Source: Carposina sasakii (lineage: Eukaryota > Arthropoda > Insecta > Lepidoptera > Carposinidae). Taken from it: a stretch of DNA of 64,000 nt. Numbering within the stretch: the first letter of the stretch is position 1; each line of letters begins with the position of its first letter. The stretch covers positions 7,874,001 through 7,938,000 of the forward strand of contig CP053167.1 of assembly GCA_014607495.2 (NCBI GenBank). Reading direction: 5' to 3'. The notes under the pieces are model-generated. The model was not told the origin of the DNA. It saw nothing but the letters and a program-made list of their open reading frames with translations, and made no database searches. The translations under genes and the position numbers were made by a program. Shown here one piece after another: positions 23,175-34,335 of the stretch.

Positions 23175-24107
23175 TAAATTGGCGACCGTGACAGGACATC
23201 ATCTGCAAATCTACATCATCGAGTTGTGGACACGTTAAAGGAAAGTGTCAGCCATTTGGATTCGTCAAATATATGGAAAGTAAGCCCGTTCCTACTTATT
23301 CATCTTCCTTAAACCTCCTCAATTTGTGTCTGCATCGTTGATGCTACTTATACGTACATTTGTCTGTACTGCGTAATTAACAAAACCCGTTTGTTAGCTT
23401 CATTTTGGTTACGCAATCACAGTGTCGGCCACAGTCCATTGTGCTACCTACCTGCTTCATAATTATCTCATTATATCCTTTAGTTGTACATTAATCTCTC
23501 AAAATCAAAGTAAATATACATTATTACGAATACATAAATCATAAATAACTTAAAATACGCTTCAAATTCATTTTCGCATTATAAGCAAATACGAATATCA
23601 GCTGCTTCTTGCCTATGTACTTGCTGATAGCAACTGCTAAACCAGTCCCCTTTATTGCATAATTTCATTTTCTTTGGTTAAATTAATTAAATACATAGCT
23701 AAAATAGATAATTTCACTTGTCTTAGCCTACCATACATACCTTCCTCTAATCATAAAAAGGTTAACTTGTAAAGGTTAATTTTCATTTTGTTTTTTACCA
23801 ATTGTCTGCCCTTATTTAAAGTATCTGTGTACTTAGACAGTTTACCAAACATTCCAGGTGACGATTACATTGCATTGCATGAACGGAACTACCTCTGCCC
23901 GGCTGGTATACCCGTGAGTCATCCATCAGCGAATGCACTGGTTAACTGGTTTGTGAACATCATTGGCTAGACATACTTTTATCTACATTTCTAAGGTTAG
24001 AGAATTTAACTTATTTATAACGCAAAACTTGTAGCTACCATTTCCCTGCATAGTAATAAAAATTGATATTTTACATCTAAACTTCCTTTAGTTATTGAAT
24101 TATTGAA

Positions 24108-27100
24108 ATGACGTCAACTATTAATATAAAGGAGTTAATTAGACAAAGGGGAACTATAAAATCCAGATTAACTTTATTTAAAAATTATTTACAACCGTTG
24201 CTAATTACTGATATTAGCAGAATTGATAAACTGCAAGCCCATCAAATAACTTTAAGATTAAACAAGTTAGAATTTTTATTTTCAACCTTTGATGAAATTC
24301 AAGGTCAGATTGAGCAGTTGGACGATTCAGACTCACAGTTATTGATTAGAGAGGAAATAGAAAACCATTTTTATGACCTCATTTCTCAAGCACAACAGTT
24401 GATTCAGCAATTAAATGATGTAAACAAACCACAGGAATCAATTCAACCTGAGTCTTCCAGCTGTCATCACGCATCCAATCTGAAACTTCCTGACATCAAG
24501 GTTCCTCCATTTGACGGAAGTCCTGAAAAGTGGTTGGAGTTTAGGGATACGTATTTGTCACTAATACATACAAATACTAAATTAGACAACATTGCAAAAT
24601 ATCACTATTTGAAATCTTATCTTGTGGGTTCGCCGTTAATTGTTATCAATTCTATTACAGTTTCGGGAAACAATTACAATATTGCCTGGGATTTGCTTTG
24701 CGAGAGATACAACAACAAGCGTCTTTTACTTAATTATCATTTAAAATCATTATTTTCCATTGAGCCTTTGTCAAGAGAATCAGACAAGTCATTAAGGTAT
24801 TTTGTAGACAATATTTATAAAAACTTACGTGCGCTAGAATCTCTTGGAGAACCAACCCGTCACTGGGATACAATTCTGATCTTTATGTTCTCAGCTAAGT
24901 TGGACCCCACTACTGCTAGAAAGTGGGAGGAGCATAGGAACTCTTTTGCTAATTCGCCGTCCTTACAAAACTTCACTGAATATCTTAGCAGTCGCGCTGA
25001 TGTTTTGGAAACAATTCAGTCGAAGAAGCCCGAGCGAATCGACAGACGATCTTCATTTCCTGTCTCACCTCCCAGAATGAAATCCTTTGCAGTTTCAGAG
25101 GTACCGCTCTCGTTTAAGTGTTTGGCTTGTAATAATAATCACAAACTTTATAATTGTCAGATATTCAAATCAATGTCAGTCGACGAACGCGCACATAATG
25201 CTAGAAAATGGAAGTTATGTCTCAACTGCCTACGTACTGGACATCAAACATACACATGTCGTCTTGAGGGTGGTTGTCGTATCTGTAAAAAACGACATAA
25301 CACTATGTTACATAAACAACAAAGTCTACCGGAAGTAACTTCACTTCAAACTAATACCTTACCTTCTACTATTGACATGGCTCCGTCTACTTCTGAAAAT
25401 ATATCATCTTCTGTCACATTGTCTGCAGTCGCCTCAAGTCAGGTTCTTCTTTCTACTGCACTCGTCGAAGTTTATGGCAATGGTCAAACACACATCTTGC
25501 GAGCTCTGCTAGATAGCGGCAGTCAATCGTCTTTTCTGACAAAATCTGCAGAAAAGAGGATTGGTAGTATTATCACTGTGTCTTCTTCACGCTACATCTC
25601 AGGTCTCAATAATACATCCTTTGAATTAACAGAACGCTGTAATCTTGAACTCAAATCTATAAATTCATCTTTCAAGGTCAAGGTTTCATGCTTCATAGTG
25701 CCACACATCACTGACAAGTTGCCCAATACTACAGTATCCGTCAAATTGGATATCCCTTCTTCTTTATGCCTTGCGGATCCCAACTTCTGCCGACCGTCAG
25801 AGGTCGATCTTCTTTTAGGTGCAGATGTCTTCTGGGACATAGTCGGGGGCCAACAAATTAAATTGGGCAAGAATAATCCTATTCTTCAGGAATCTAGTCT
25901 AGGCTGGTTGGTGGCTGGTCCCGTACGAGGTACCAGTCACGGTTCTGGCAAAGTTTCATGTAATTTTTCTCTTGAAATAAAGGAACAACTTTCCAAGTTT
26001 TGGGAGCTCGAGGAGCTGCCCACATTTAAACCCCATTCCTTGGAGGAGAAGTTCTGCGAGGACCTGTTCGTCAAAACCACCTATCGTGACAACGATGGGA
26101 GATTTTATGTTCGAATCCCCTTCAAGGAGTCAGTCGAGTCGTTAGGTGACTCATATAATAAAGCAGAAAAACAATTTATTTCCAGTGAGAAAAGAATGTT
26201 TAATAAACCTAGTTATAAAAAACTTTATTCTGACTTCATACACGAATATAAGACTCTTGGCCACCTCACTGAAATTGACAGACCAGCAACTGGTTATTAT
26301 CTACCACATCATGGAGTGCTTCGTGAAAATAGCGAAACCACTAAATTACGAGTCATCTTTAATGGATCCGCTAAAACAACCACCGGTAAGTCTATCAACG
26401 ACATACAGTGTGTAGGTCCCACTGTTCAAGATGAGCTATTCTCAATTCTTATTAGGTTTCGTCAACACCGATATGTTCTATCAGCAGACGTAGAAAAGTT
26501 TTATCGCCAAGTGTACGTCGAGCCTAATCAAAGAAATTATCAACTCATCCTCTGGAGAGACAGCCCGGATGAAGCCATTAAGACACTCCAGCTTAACACT
26601 GTGACATATGGCACAGCTTCAGCTCCATATTTAAGCACCAGGTGCCTATTACAACTCTCTCTAGAATGCGATGACGAAGTAGTTGCTAATATAATAAAAA
26701 ACGATATTTATGTTGACAACTTATTAACAGGTAGTTCTAGTCCAGATCATTTATCCTTTATTTGTTCCTCGGTTACCAACAAACTAGACTCTGCTTGTTT
26801 TCCTCTTAGAAAATATCGCACTAATATACCATCGATTCTAGAAACGAGCACAGTTACTGCAATGCCTAAAGATTTAGATTTTAGTTCTCAATCTATAAAT
26901 ACATTAGGACTAATATGGCATCCTTCATTTGATTTCTTTCAATTTTCACTTAATGTTGAGGTTGGCTCACTAATAACTAAACGATCTATTCTTTCAAATT
27001 CTTCAAAGCTATTTGATCCCCTAGGTTTATTGAGTATATGTACTATAATTCCCAAAATAATCTTGCAAAGGTTATGGACTACAAATATTGACTGGGATGA

Positions 27101-29234
27101 TCCAGTACCGACAGACATAGAAAAATTGTGGAAACAGTTCGTAAATGATTTATCTTGTTTAACTTCTCTACAAATTCCAAGATTCGTCTTAAACAATGAT
27201 CCTGTATCTATACAACTTCACGCATTCTCAGATGCTTCTCAAGACGCTTATGCTGCATGCATATTTTTGCGGTCACTTGACACCGCAGGTAGGGTTGTCA
27301 CTCGTCTGCTTTGTGCCAAAACTAAGGTTTCTCCTCTAAAACCATGCACCATACCTCGATTAGAGCTTTGCGGAGCATTGCTATCTGCCCGTCTTAGCAA
27401 CAAAGTTTTAAAGGCTCTCCGCTGTCAAATCGATGATGTATATTATTGGACCGACTCATCAGTTGTTTTAGGTTGGCTAGCTTCACAGCCACGCAATCTA
27501 AAAACCTTCGTGTCCAATCGTGTAGGAAAAATTCAGGAGTTAACCTCTAAAGGAACTTGGAGACATGTACCTGGCATTGACAATCCTGCAGACTTGGCGT
27601 CTAGAGGCGTCAACCCGCAACAACTACAAGATGCAAACACATGTGCATCATGGTGGGAAGGCCCTTCTTTCTTGTTAAAGGACTCTTCGTTTTGGCCTCA
27701 AAACCCAGAAACTACTATAGATGTACCTGAAATAAAAACATACACTATATTTACAAATAGAACCAATTTAATAAATGTTGAAAATTATTCTAAACTTCCT
27801 ACATTACAAAGAATTACAGCCTATATATTAAGATTTATTCATAATTTAAGAAATTCGTCTAAATTAACTGGTATTTTATCTGCTTCTGAGTTGGAATCTT
27901 CATTAATTTACCTAACCAAACAATCACAATCAGAATATTTTAATAACGAAATACAATTACTAAACAAAAAACAAAACTTACCTTTGAAATCTTCAATCTT
28001 GTCGCTTAGTCCCTTTTTAGATGACGATGGTGTATTGAGAGTTGGAGGACGTCTTCAACAGTCTTGTTTGAGTTATAACAAAACACATCCAGCTTTAATT
28101 CACCCGAGCCATCACTTTACAAAACTACTTTTTAGACATGAACATGAAAGACTTTTACATTGCGGTCCCCAATTACTTTTAAATTCAATACATGACAGAT
28201 TTTGGCCAATAAGGGGTCGAGTAATAGCAAGGAGCACAGTTAATGCATGCATTACGTGCAAACGATTAAAGGCAAAAATATTTAATCCAATAATGGGTAG
28301 TCTACCTGAACAACGAGTAGTGCCTACCCTCCCATTTCACATTAGTGGCGTCGATTTCGCCGGACCTTTTCTGATCACCGATCGAAAAGGCCGCGGCTGT
28401 AAAATATCAAAATGCTATCTTTGTCTGTTTGTTTGTTTCTCCACTAAAGCACTACATCTAGAAGTCGCTAGTGACTTAAGTTCGGACGTGTTTATTCTTT
28501 GTCTACGTCGTTTTATCTCTCGTAGGGGCAAACCTAGTCAATTGTTCTGTGATAACGGAACAAATTTTGTAGGAGCAAATAATGAAATATCAAATTTTAC
28601 TAAAAACAATCAGCAACATTTATTTTCATATGCAGCCAATGATGGTATACAATTTAGCTTTTCTCCTGTTTATTCACCAAATTTTGGTGGTCTTTGGGAA
28701 GCAGGCGTTAAGTCTGCCAAATTTCACCTCAAGCGTATTTTAGGCAACACTCATTTAACTTTCGAGGAGCTATCTACTTTGTTTACACAAATTGAGGCTA
28801 TCCTCAACTCCCGACCTCTTACTCCTCTTTCTTCAGACCCGAACGACCTTGATCCTCTCACTCCTGGGCATTTCCTTGTGGGACGATCACTGACATCTTT
28901 GCCTTCTCCGCCACTGTTGAACTGCAACAGCAACAGACTCAACAGATATGAACTCCTGGAACAACTCCGACAGCATTTTTGGAAACGTTGGCAAAACGAA
29001 TACCTCTCAGAATTGCAACAAAAATCCAAATGGCGCACGAGCGATGGAGAACTTCGTATTGGTGACTTGGTAGCCCTCAAGGATGACAATTTGCCACCTC
29101 TTAAATGGCGCCTGGGGCGCATTCATCTTCTTCATCCTGGACCCGACAACGTTGCACGAGTTGCTGATGTATCCACATCTAAGGGCATTATTCGGCGTGC
29201 TGCATCCAGAATATGCCCTCTTCTATCTTCATAG
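24108..29234 (+). CDS. BEL/Pao gag-pol polyprotein (1708 aa, uninterrupted)
   Basis: Domain order is typical for Pao-clade elements. Gag (DUF1759-like) has LPDIKVPPFDGSPEKWLEF near residue 130. Zinc-knuckle-type Cys/His stretches lie at about 335-395 (CLACNNNHKLYNC, CLNCLRTGHQTYTC). The aspartic protease has LLDSGSQSSF at about 467. Reverse transcriptase has VLSADVEKFYRQVYV at about 787 and IYVDNLLTG at about 866, so the second catalytic-box position reads Asn in place of the usual Asp. RNase H follows with FSDASQDAYAA at about 1037 and WTDSSVVLGWL at about 1114. The integrase has GVDFAGPF at about 1413 and FCDNGTNFVG beyond it. Gag and Pol share one frame without stop or frameshift. Whether the Asn is a tolerated family variant or an inactivating change cannot be told from this copy. 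Confidence 0.93.
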   Translation: MTSTINIKELIRQRGTIKSRLTLFKNYLQPLLITDISRIDKLQAHQITLRLNKLEFLFSTFDEIQGQIEQLDDSDSQLLIREEIENHFYDLISQAQQLIQQLNDVNKPQESIQPESSSCHHASNLKLPDIKVPPFDGSPEKWLEFRDTYLSLIHTNTKLDNIAKYHYLKSYLVGSPLIVINSITVSGNNYNIAWDLLCERYNNKRLLLNYHLKSLFSIEPLSRESDKSLRYFVDNIYKNLRALESLGEPTRHWDTILIFMFSAKLDPTTARKWEEHRNSFANSPSLQNFTEYLSSRADVLETIQSKKPERIDRRSSFPVSPPRMKSFAVSEVPLSFKCLACNNNHKLYNCQIFKSMSVDERAHNARKWKLCLNCLRTGHQTYTCRLEGGCRICKKRHNTMLHKQQSLPEVTSLQTNTLPSTIDMAPSTSENISSSVTLSAVASSQVLLSTALVEVYGNGQTHILRALLDSGSQSSFLTKSAEKRIGSIITVSSSRYISGLNNTSFELTERCNLELKSINSSFKVKVSCFIVPHITDKLPNTTVSVKLDIPSSLCLADPNFCRPSEVDLLLGADVFWDIVGGQQIKLGKNNPILQESSLGWLVAGPVRGTSHGSGKVSCNFSLEIKEQLSKFWELEELPTFKPHSLEEKFCEDLFVKTTYRDNDGRFYVRIPFKESVESLGDSYNKAEKQFISSEKRMFNKPSYKKLYSDFIHEYKTLGHLTEIDRPATGYYLPHHGVLRENSETTKLRVIFNGSAKTTTGKSINDIQCVGPTVQDELFSILIRFRQHRYVLSADVEKFYRQVYVEPNQRNYQLILWRDSPDEAIKTLQLNTVTYGTASAPYLSTRCLLQLSLECDDEVVANIIKNDIYVDNLLTGSSSPDHLSFICSSVTNKLDSACFPLRKYRTNIPSILETSTVTAMPKDLDFSSQSINTLGLIWHPSFDFFQFSLNVEVGSLITKRSILSNSSKLFDPLGLLSICTIIPKIILQRLWTTNIDWDDPVPTDIEKLWKQFVNDLSCLTSLQIPRFVLNNDPVSIQLHAFSDASQDAYAACIFLRSLDTAGRVVTRLLCAKTKVSPLKPCTIPRLELCGALLSARLSNKVLKALRCQIDDVYYWTDSSVVLGWLASQPRNLKTFVSNRVGKIQELTSKGTWRHVPGIDNPADLASRGVNPQQLQDANTCASWWEGPSFLLKDSSFWPQNPETTIDVPEIKTYTIFTNRTNLINVENYSKLPTLQRITAYILRFIHNLRNSSKLTGILSASELESSLIYLTKQSQSEYFNNEIQLLNKKQNLPLKSSILSLSPFLDDDGVLRVGGRLQQSCLSYNKTHPALIHPSHHFTKLLFRHEHERLLHCGPQLLLNSIHDRFWPIRGRVIARSTVNACITCKRLKAKIFNPIMGSLPEQRVVPTLPFHISGVDFAGPFLITDRKGRGCKISKCYLCLFVCFSTKALHLEVASDLSSDVFILCLRRFISRRGKPSQLFCDNGTNFVGANNEISNFTKNNQQHLFSYAANDGIQFSFSPVYSPNFGGLWEAGVKSAKFHLKRILGNTHLTFEELSTLFTQIEAILNSRPLTPLSSDPNDLDPLTPGHFLVGRSLTSLPSPPLLNCNSNRLNRYELLEQLRQHFWKRWQNEYLSELQQKSKWRTSDGELRIGDLVALKDDNLPPLKWRLGRIHLLHPGPDNVARVADVSTSKGIIRRAASRICPLLSS

Positions 29235-29282
29235 CCTTGCCTGTTATTCCCTCGAAGCTGAAGTCTTCGAGAGGGGGGAGAA

Positions 29283-29497
29283 TGTTAACGCCTATGCTAA
29301 CAAATATAGCAAATCTTAGAAGCCTCGGAAGCCTGCTACCTGACATTCGACTTTTGACAGCTGTCTTCTTTCAACCGGCATCAGATCAGCCTCTCTGTGT
29401 TGCACAAAATTATATAAAATAAAATAAGTACTGTACAGGATTGTGAAACAAATATACGTGTAGACTCTAAACATCTTTTATTATGTCCGCTGAGACA
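29283..29497 (+). repeat. 3' LTR of BEL/Pao element
   Basis: 215 bp starting at TGTTAACGCC directly after the GAGAGGGGGGAGAA tract and ending GCTGAGACA. It matches the 5' LTR throughout by eye. Confidence 0.93.
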
Positions 29498-30840
29498 TGT
29501 CTGTAGAATAAAAATTCTTTTATGCGCATACAAGTTGCTTAAAGAGAGACGTCACGTCGTAAAAGCCGTTTGTATGGAGCGTTTTTTGGCAAGTCTAAAA
29601 TTGTGATTTTGAAATCGTTATATCCCGAAAAGTTTTCACGCTAGCGAAGTTTTCTTTCGCAAATGTTTCTTTTATTTTATGATCTTTCAATATAAATATT
29701 AATAAAAAAACAGTAAACGACCCTATTGCCACTGATCTTGAACATCTGACCTTGCTATGCTAAACGTTATTTGAGACTAACTCCTTCGACATCTTGCAGT
29801 TCTGGATACCTCGTTTAGAAAAGCACCAGGCGTACGTATAATGTTCTTGTACTTAGGTAACATTGTTATTGACTAGGTGCCACAGGACGGACGCTGGTAA
29901 AAGTAGGATGAGATAGCGATGGCGGGATGACCTCGATTCGTTTCTGCCGGGTTGAACAGACATGTCCCGGAGCAATGAGTTTGTGGATTCGGTATAGGGA
30001 GGCCATTGCCTAGCAGTGGGATACATAATAGCTACATAATAAAAACTGGTAGCAACTGTGCAGGTCCAACACATCCCTAACAGCAACAAATAAGTGAAGA
30101 GCACATGAGCAATGATATTCATCATAGTTTTTGACCCTGGTGTTCGCCCATTCGAATCTGACGACTCATGATTGCGATCATAGGTAACTACAGTCGCGAT
30201 GAGAAACCAGAGCCGCAGAGCTACCTATAACAGAATTACAGAAGGTACGGATGGAGTCAAACTGGCGAGTATCAGATAATATCTCATATAAGATACACAA
30301 CCACTGCTTCCTCTGTAGGTAGGTGTACCAAGTAACATTAGTAACTAGTTTGCCTAATTCGTGCAAGGGGTATTTTTAGCGAAATACTATGAAAATAGCC
30401 CATTATACTATTTACTATTATATTATAGAGAACCTATCCACAGAGCCTCGATATCACATTTTTCCAGATACTATAGGGAATTCCTTAACAACCCAGTTGT
30501 TCACACAATCTTGAAATATAGCATGCAAAATAAAGTGGCCAAAACTGCAGGATCACGAAGGAGATCAAAAACTGCAAAAACATCACCTGAGCTAATGTAT
30601 TCTAGTGAATCTCCACTTCACCGCAAGTTTATGCGGTGCGCGGGCAAGCACCTATGCTTTGCGGGGTTTGGAAATTGACAATGACCAATCCAAGGAGAAA
30701 GACAGGAATTATAATTATAGTAGTAAAACAAGTAAAATAATGGGGCACCATTTTTATTTTAACGCAATAAGTAATTGAATCTAGATAATTAACATGATAA
30801 TCAAATGAAGTAGACGAGCCCAGATGATGTATAGTGTTGA
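29498..30840. other. Intergenic with LINE and family A remnants
   Basis: 29745-29830 is a minus family A fragment. About 29880-30050 is a LINE 3' tail: GGATGAGATAGCGATGGCGG, then GGCCATTGCCTAGCAGTGGG. On the minus strand at 30751-30629, 90 nt after the metallothionein C stop, a 40-codon ORF has a hydrophobic stretch (FTTIIIIPVFLLGLVIV). I do not call it a gene. Confidence 0.45.
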
Positions 30841-32021
30841 TTAACAGCATCCACCTGGAAGAATAAGGGAACATAATCTATACATATAATAAAAATGTAA
30901 CGGATCGCTGTCTGTACATGGAAGATATATAAGAAAAAATATTATAGAATACCTTTATCAACGTAATAGTACCCAAAACAATGAATTTTGGAATTTTTGT
31001 CTGTTTGTCTGTGCGTTTGTACACGCTAATCTCAGAAACGGCTGATCCGATTTCGATGCAGTTTTCAGGAATATATTGTGACAGGTCCCACTTAACATAT
31101 AAACTTTTTATCCCGGGAAAATGTTTTTATCCCGGATAATTTCGATATTTTGTTTTTTTTTTCTGTAGTCCACGCGGACGGAGTCGCGGGCGTCCACTAG
31201 TATTTAAATATAAATCCTGCTTAGACCCTATCCATCTCCGTAGGTACTCTCAACTATACTGTTGCATGTGTATGCAAAACTTCAAGATTAAAATTCGGTT
31301 GTGTTTCTGAAATGGGATAACTAGAACAGAATGGAACAGATGAAAATAATCAGTGACAAGATTTTAAGTTATCTTTGAGAGAATGCCCGAGTTGCTTAGT
31401 CAATTTGCTCAAAAGAAGATGCAGCTGATGTCTTATAGTGAAGTCCTGCGTCAGCACAGGACTTGTCACACAATAAGCTTGGACAGCAAGAAGATGGTTG
31501 AGTAAAGCGTGAAGAGGTAACAAAGAAACAAACTCGTTTTCGCATTTGTAATATAAGTTAGGATTAATGAAATGATGCCTCACCAATTTTATTGTTTAAG
31601 TATTCGTCATGTGTTTATTACCTTCTTTAGAAGAACAGTCAGGGGCGCAGTGCGACTCATCTGCACATTTGTCATCTTTGCAGGAGTCCTTGCAGGAATC
31701 TGTTAAGATATAAAGAATAACAGGGTTGTTTAATAGATAGGTAAACCATTTATTTCTCCACTTTTTAGAAGACTCTAATGTTTAAGAGATCGGTTGTACT
31801 TTTAGTGCCACCTGTCATTTATTAGGTAGATGGGTATTTTTAAAATTTCTGAGTCTCCAGAAATATTTCAGTAAGTAGCTAACATGCGTACCTATTGAAT
31901 TGCCAAGTGAAAGTGACTAGTAACCACTATTTACTTCAGCAGCTCTCAAGATTGACATGATTAACGTTTTTCTTGAAAAAATCGGAAACTTACCTTTGCA
32001 CGGTTCACAGGGAGCTGGCAT
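30841..32021 (-). CDS. Metallothionein C (39 aa, 3 exons)
   Basis: Minus-strand exons 32021-31994, 31699-31622 and 30854-30841 join in phase 1/phase 1 to 39 residues ending GGCC and TAA. MPAPCEPCKDSC is almost the same start as metallothionein B, and nine cysteines (5, 8, 12, 16, 21, 27, 31, 38, 39) are spaced mostly by three to five residues with many Lys and Asp. It is lower in Cys than B and lacks CxC, so its metal preference probably differs (inference). Donors are G|GTAAGT and G|GTAATA; the last acceptor is TTCTTCCAG. It is divergently placed with respect to candidate metallothionein E, with ATGs about 750 bp apart. Confidence 0.8.
30880..31200 (+). repeat. Family B dispersed repeat
   Basis: Starts CTATACATATAATAAAAATG, contains CAGAAACGGCTGATCCGATT and ends CCACGCGGACGGAGTCGCGG followed by GCGTCCACTAG. 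It lies in intron 2 of metallothionein C. Confidence 0.55.
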
Positions 32022-32772
32022 TTTTATTTTAAAATATTTATTGGAAATGTACTGCAAAAGCTTTGATATCGATGCAGTGTCGATGAAGACTACAAATTCA
32101 CTTACGATTTTATGCGCTTAAATACTAAGAGATATCAGAAAAAACTGACAAAAGACACAAGGGCAAGGCTGTGAAGAGACCTCGGTGTTTTTTTCTTTCG
32201 TGTGACGTGAGAACAAGGGGGAAATTCTTGAAAATTTTTGAGCCAAAACGTAACCACTAACGAACCGTTAACGAACGCGGTGCGAAGCAATATATACTTA
32301 CCGCTTGAGTAATAAGGTATATTTTAGCACGCATCAGTCGCGAGACAGAATAAAAACAAATATCTGTCTCGTGCTGAAATACGTCTAATTACATCACCAT
32401 AAAGTAATTATTGCTTTATTCTGAGCGTCTACAACGGTCCCGTTTCGGCTTCGTTCCAACTCGAGACAATTCGAGAATTGGCCCGCAGTTCAGTTGATTT
32501 GAAATTATGGTCTTAAATTTGCTAAAAAGGTATAATTGTTTCTAAGTATAAAGGATATGCCAGTTTGATTAATCGTTTTAGTTTTTACAGAATCCTTCAT
32601 TGCCAGTGCAATCTAGATTGTTTACTGAAAGGCCACTTTTTACTTTAGTTTGTTGTTGACAGTAAATAGCATCAATGCACTTGTTAAAGTTACAGCTGTC
32701 CAAACATCTCAATAAAGTAGACGTGTATCATTATCAGGGTGATCTGTGATCATAACTATCAAGCGTGAAAAA

Positions 32773-33105
32773 ATGATAGACATTGATGGGAAGCCATGTA
32801 AGTTGGATAATAATGCGATCAAAATCAGCTAAAATAAGTAGTAATTAAACAGGAATGACCGTACAAGATAACATTTTTAATACAGGTCTAAAACCAGATA
32901 TTTCCATCTTGTGCGAAGACTGTTTTCCGGGATGCTGTCATGATATTGATACGGAAAGTGAGTGCCGAAAAAATAATTTTATTATCAGAGAAGATAAAGC
33001 ATTCGCATATATGGAAGTAAAGCTAGTAACCGGGCATGTATAGTATCTACTTATACAACGTGTAACTAACTGGTATTTATTCTTTCAGGCACCTGCATGA
33101 AATGA
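32773..33105 (+). CDS. Candidate metallothionein-like peptide E (37 aa, 3 exons)
   Basis: Exons 32773-32797, 32886-32957 and 33089-33105 join in phase 1/phase 1. Splice sites are T|GTAAGT, AATACAG, A|GTGAGT and TTCTTTCAG. The 37 residues have six cysteines (9, 18, 21, 25, 26, 35) and a His next to the CC (CEDCFPGCCHD), in an acidic chain ending STCMK. AATAAA follows at about 33172. Exon number, size and phase match the neighbours, which is the main support. Against it: an unusual start (MIDIDGKPC), aromatic Phe, and only six Cys. An alternative start at 32855 reads in frame into exon 2 without the first intron. It could be a decaying family member. Confidence 0.42.
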
Positions 33106-34335
33106 AGAATCAATGACCATGGAAATCTGACTTGCGAAATTTCGGATAACTGTTACCTTAACTTATTTATGAAATAAATATACCAAAGTAAATAAATTAA
33201 CCATTTTTTTAAGTTTCACCATTCCCTATACATGAAGACGGTATGTTAGTCTGATAATACTGCGATCTTTAACTCAGACCTATCAATGCTAATGCAATGC
33301 TAATGCAAATTGTCATTTTAAATCTTGGAGTAGTTGTTTCATCTCTACTCCACGTAGTCCAATTTGGTAATTAATTAGTTAGGAGATGAGATTATTTGTG
33401 TAGAGTGTATAGGATATAGATTCAATCAATCACAGGCAATATAATTTACACAGAACAAAAACTGTTGTTGTTAAAACTATAATTTGTTTCTCCCTCTTCT
33501 AATCGTTTATCTCTTTTCTTCACCGCGGACGCTGGCCAGGGATTTTCCCCCTGCCCTGCATCTGACAGTTGCCCTACCACCGCGGTACTGACCTCGCGTC
33601 TCGACAAGTGAATTTTGTGTGTGACAAATGACCTACCCAATTAAGAGTACCCTTACCCTAAAAGTGGACTATAGTGAACTGTAAACCTAAACCCTACGAT
33701 AAATTCCGCGCGGAAGAAGAAAGAAGAGAAAACACACAGGCAACTCTTTGACATTACTTCTAGAAATTTCCCCTTGGCCCAGCCCCTTCTTAAACAGTTA
33801 TGTACCTAATCTGTGCTATAACATAGAAAAATAAGAATTTTCTATGGTTATAGTCATAGAATAACGAGTCCCTCTATAGTGTAGTACATAATATTTAATA
33901 GTAAAACACATACTATAAATTAAAATTCAATATATTGCATTACAAAAAGCTTCACAATAACAAATGCATGCTTATTTCTAAGAGATAATGAAAGAGCTAA
34001 AGGTTCTACATGTGGCGGACGCTATGGTCTAGTTATAGGGATACAAGGGTAGTAGAGACTCCAGGCCCATTTTGTCATGCAACTAATATTATGTATCTAC
34101 CTATATATATTTTACGTCATATTCTTGTTAGTACGTAGATCAATAAAATCAACGCCTCGAGTTGAGTCTCTATGTAACATTTACACTGTGTACAGGATAT
34201 CCTACTTTGGAATCGGACGATGTGTTGTACGAGTATAAGTAAGTATAGGTTTTATGTTTATAAAATTAGTAACGGACATCAGTTATTGATTTTCTAGCGT
34301 CTGCCGTAATATCTGCTGAAGAGCTGGTGTTGATG
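33106..34335. other. Intergenic
   Basis: Holds the 3' end of candidate E and a GC-richer patch at about 33515-33605. A 64-codon minus ORF over that patch (33446-33640) is not recognised. No further gene seen. Confidence 0.45.

Larger units (their letters stand above)
22960..29497 (+). mobile_element. Complete BEL/Pao LTR retrotransposon
   Basis: A 6538-bp element: 5' LTR 22960-23174, primer-binding-like TGGCGACCGTGACAGG at about 23180, leader, single gag-pol ORF 24108-29234, purine tract AGAGGGGGGAGAA just before the 3' LTR, and 3' LTR 29283-29497. TGTC (or ATGTC, since the last A is shared) flanks both ends as target duplication. The LTRs look identical over 215 bp, so the insertion is young. 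No env-like ORF is seen. Confidence 0.93.

Noticed and set aside
23788..23970. 60-codon ORF in the BEL/Pao leader
   Set aside because: It is short, unlike retroelement proteins, and lies in the untranslated leader before gag.
33446..33640. 64-codon minus ORF over a GC-richer patch
   Set aside because: No recognisable domain, no splice partners, no neighbour support.
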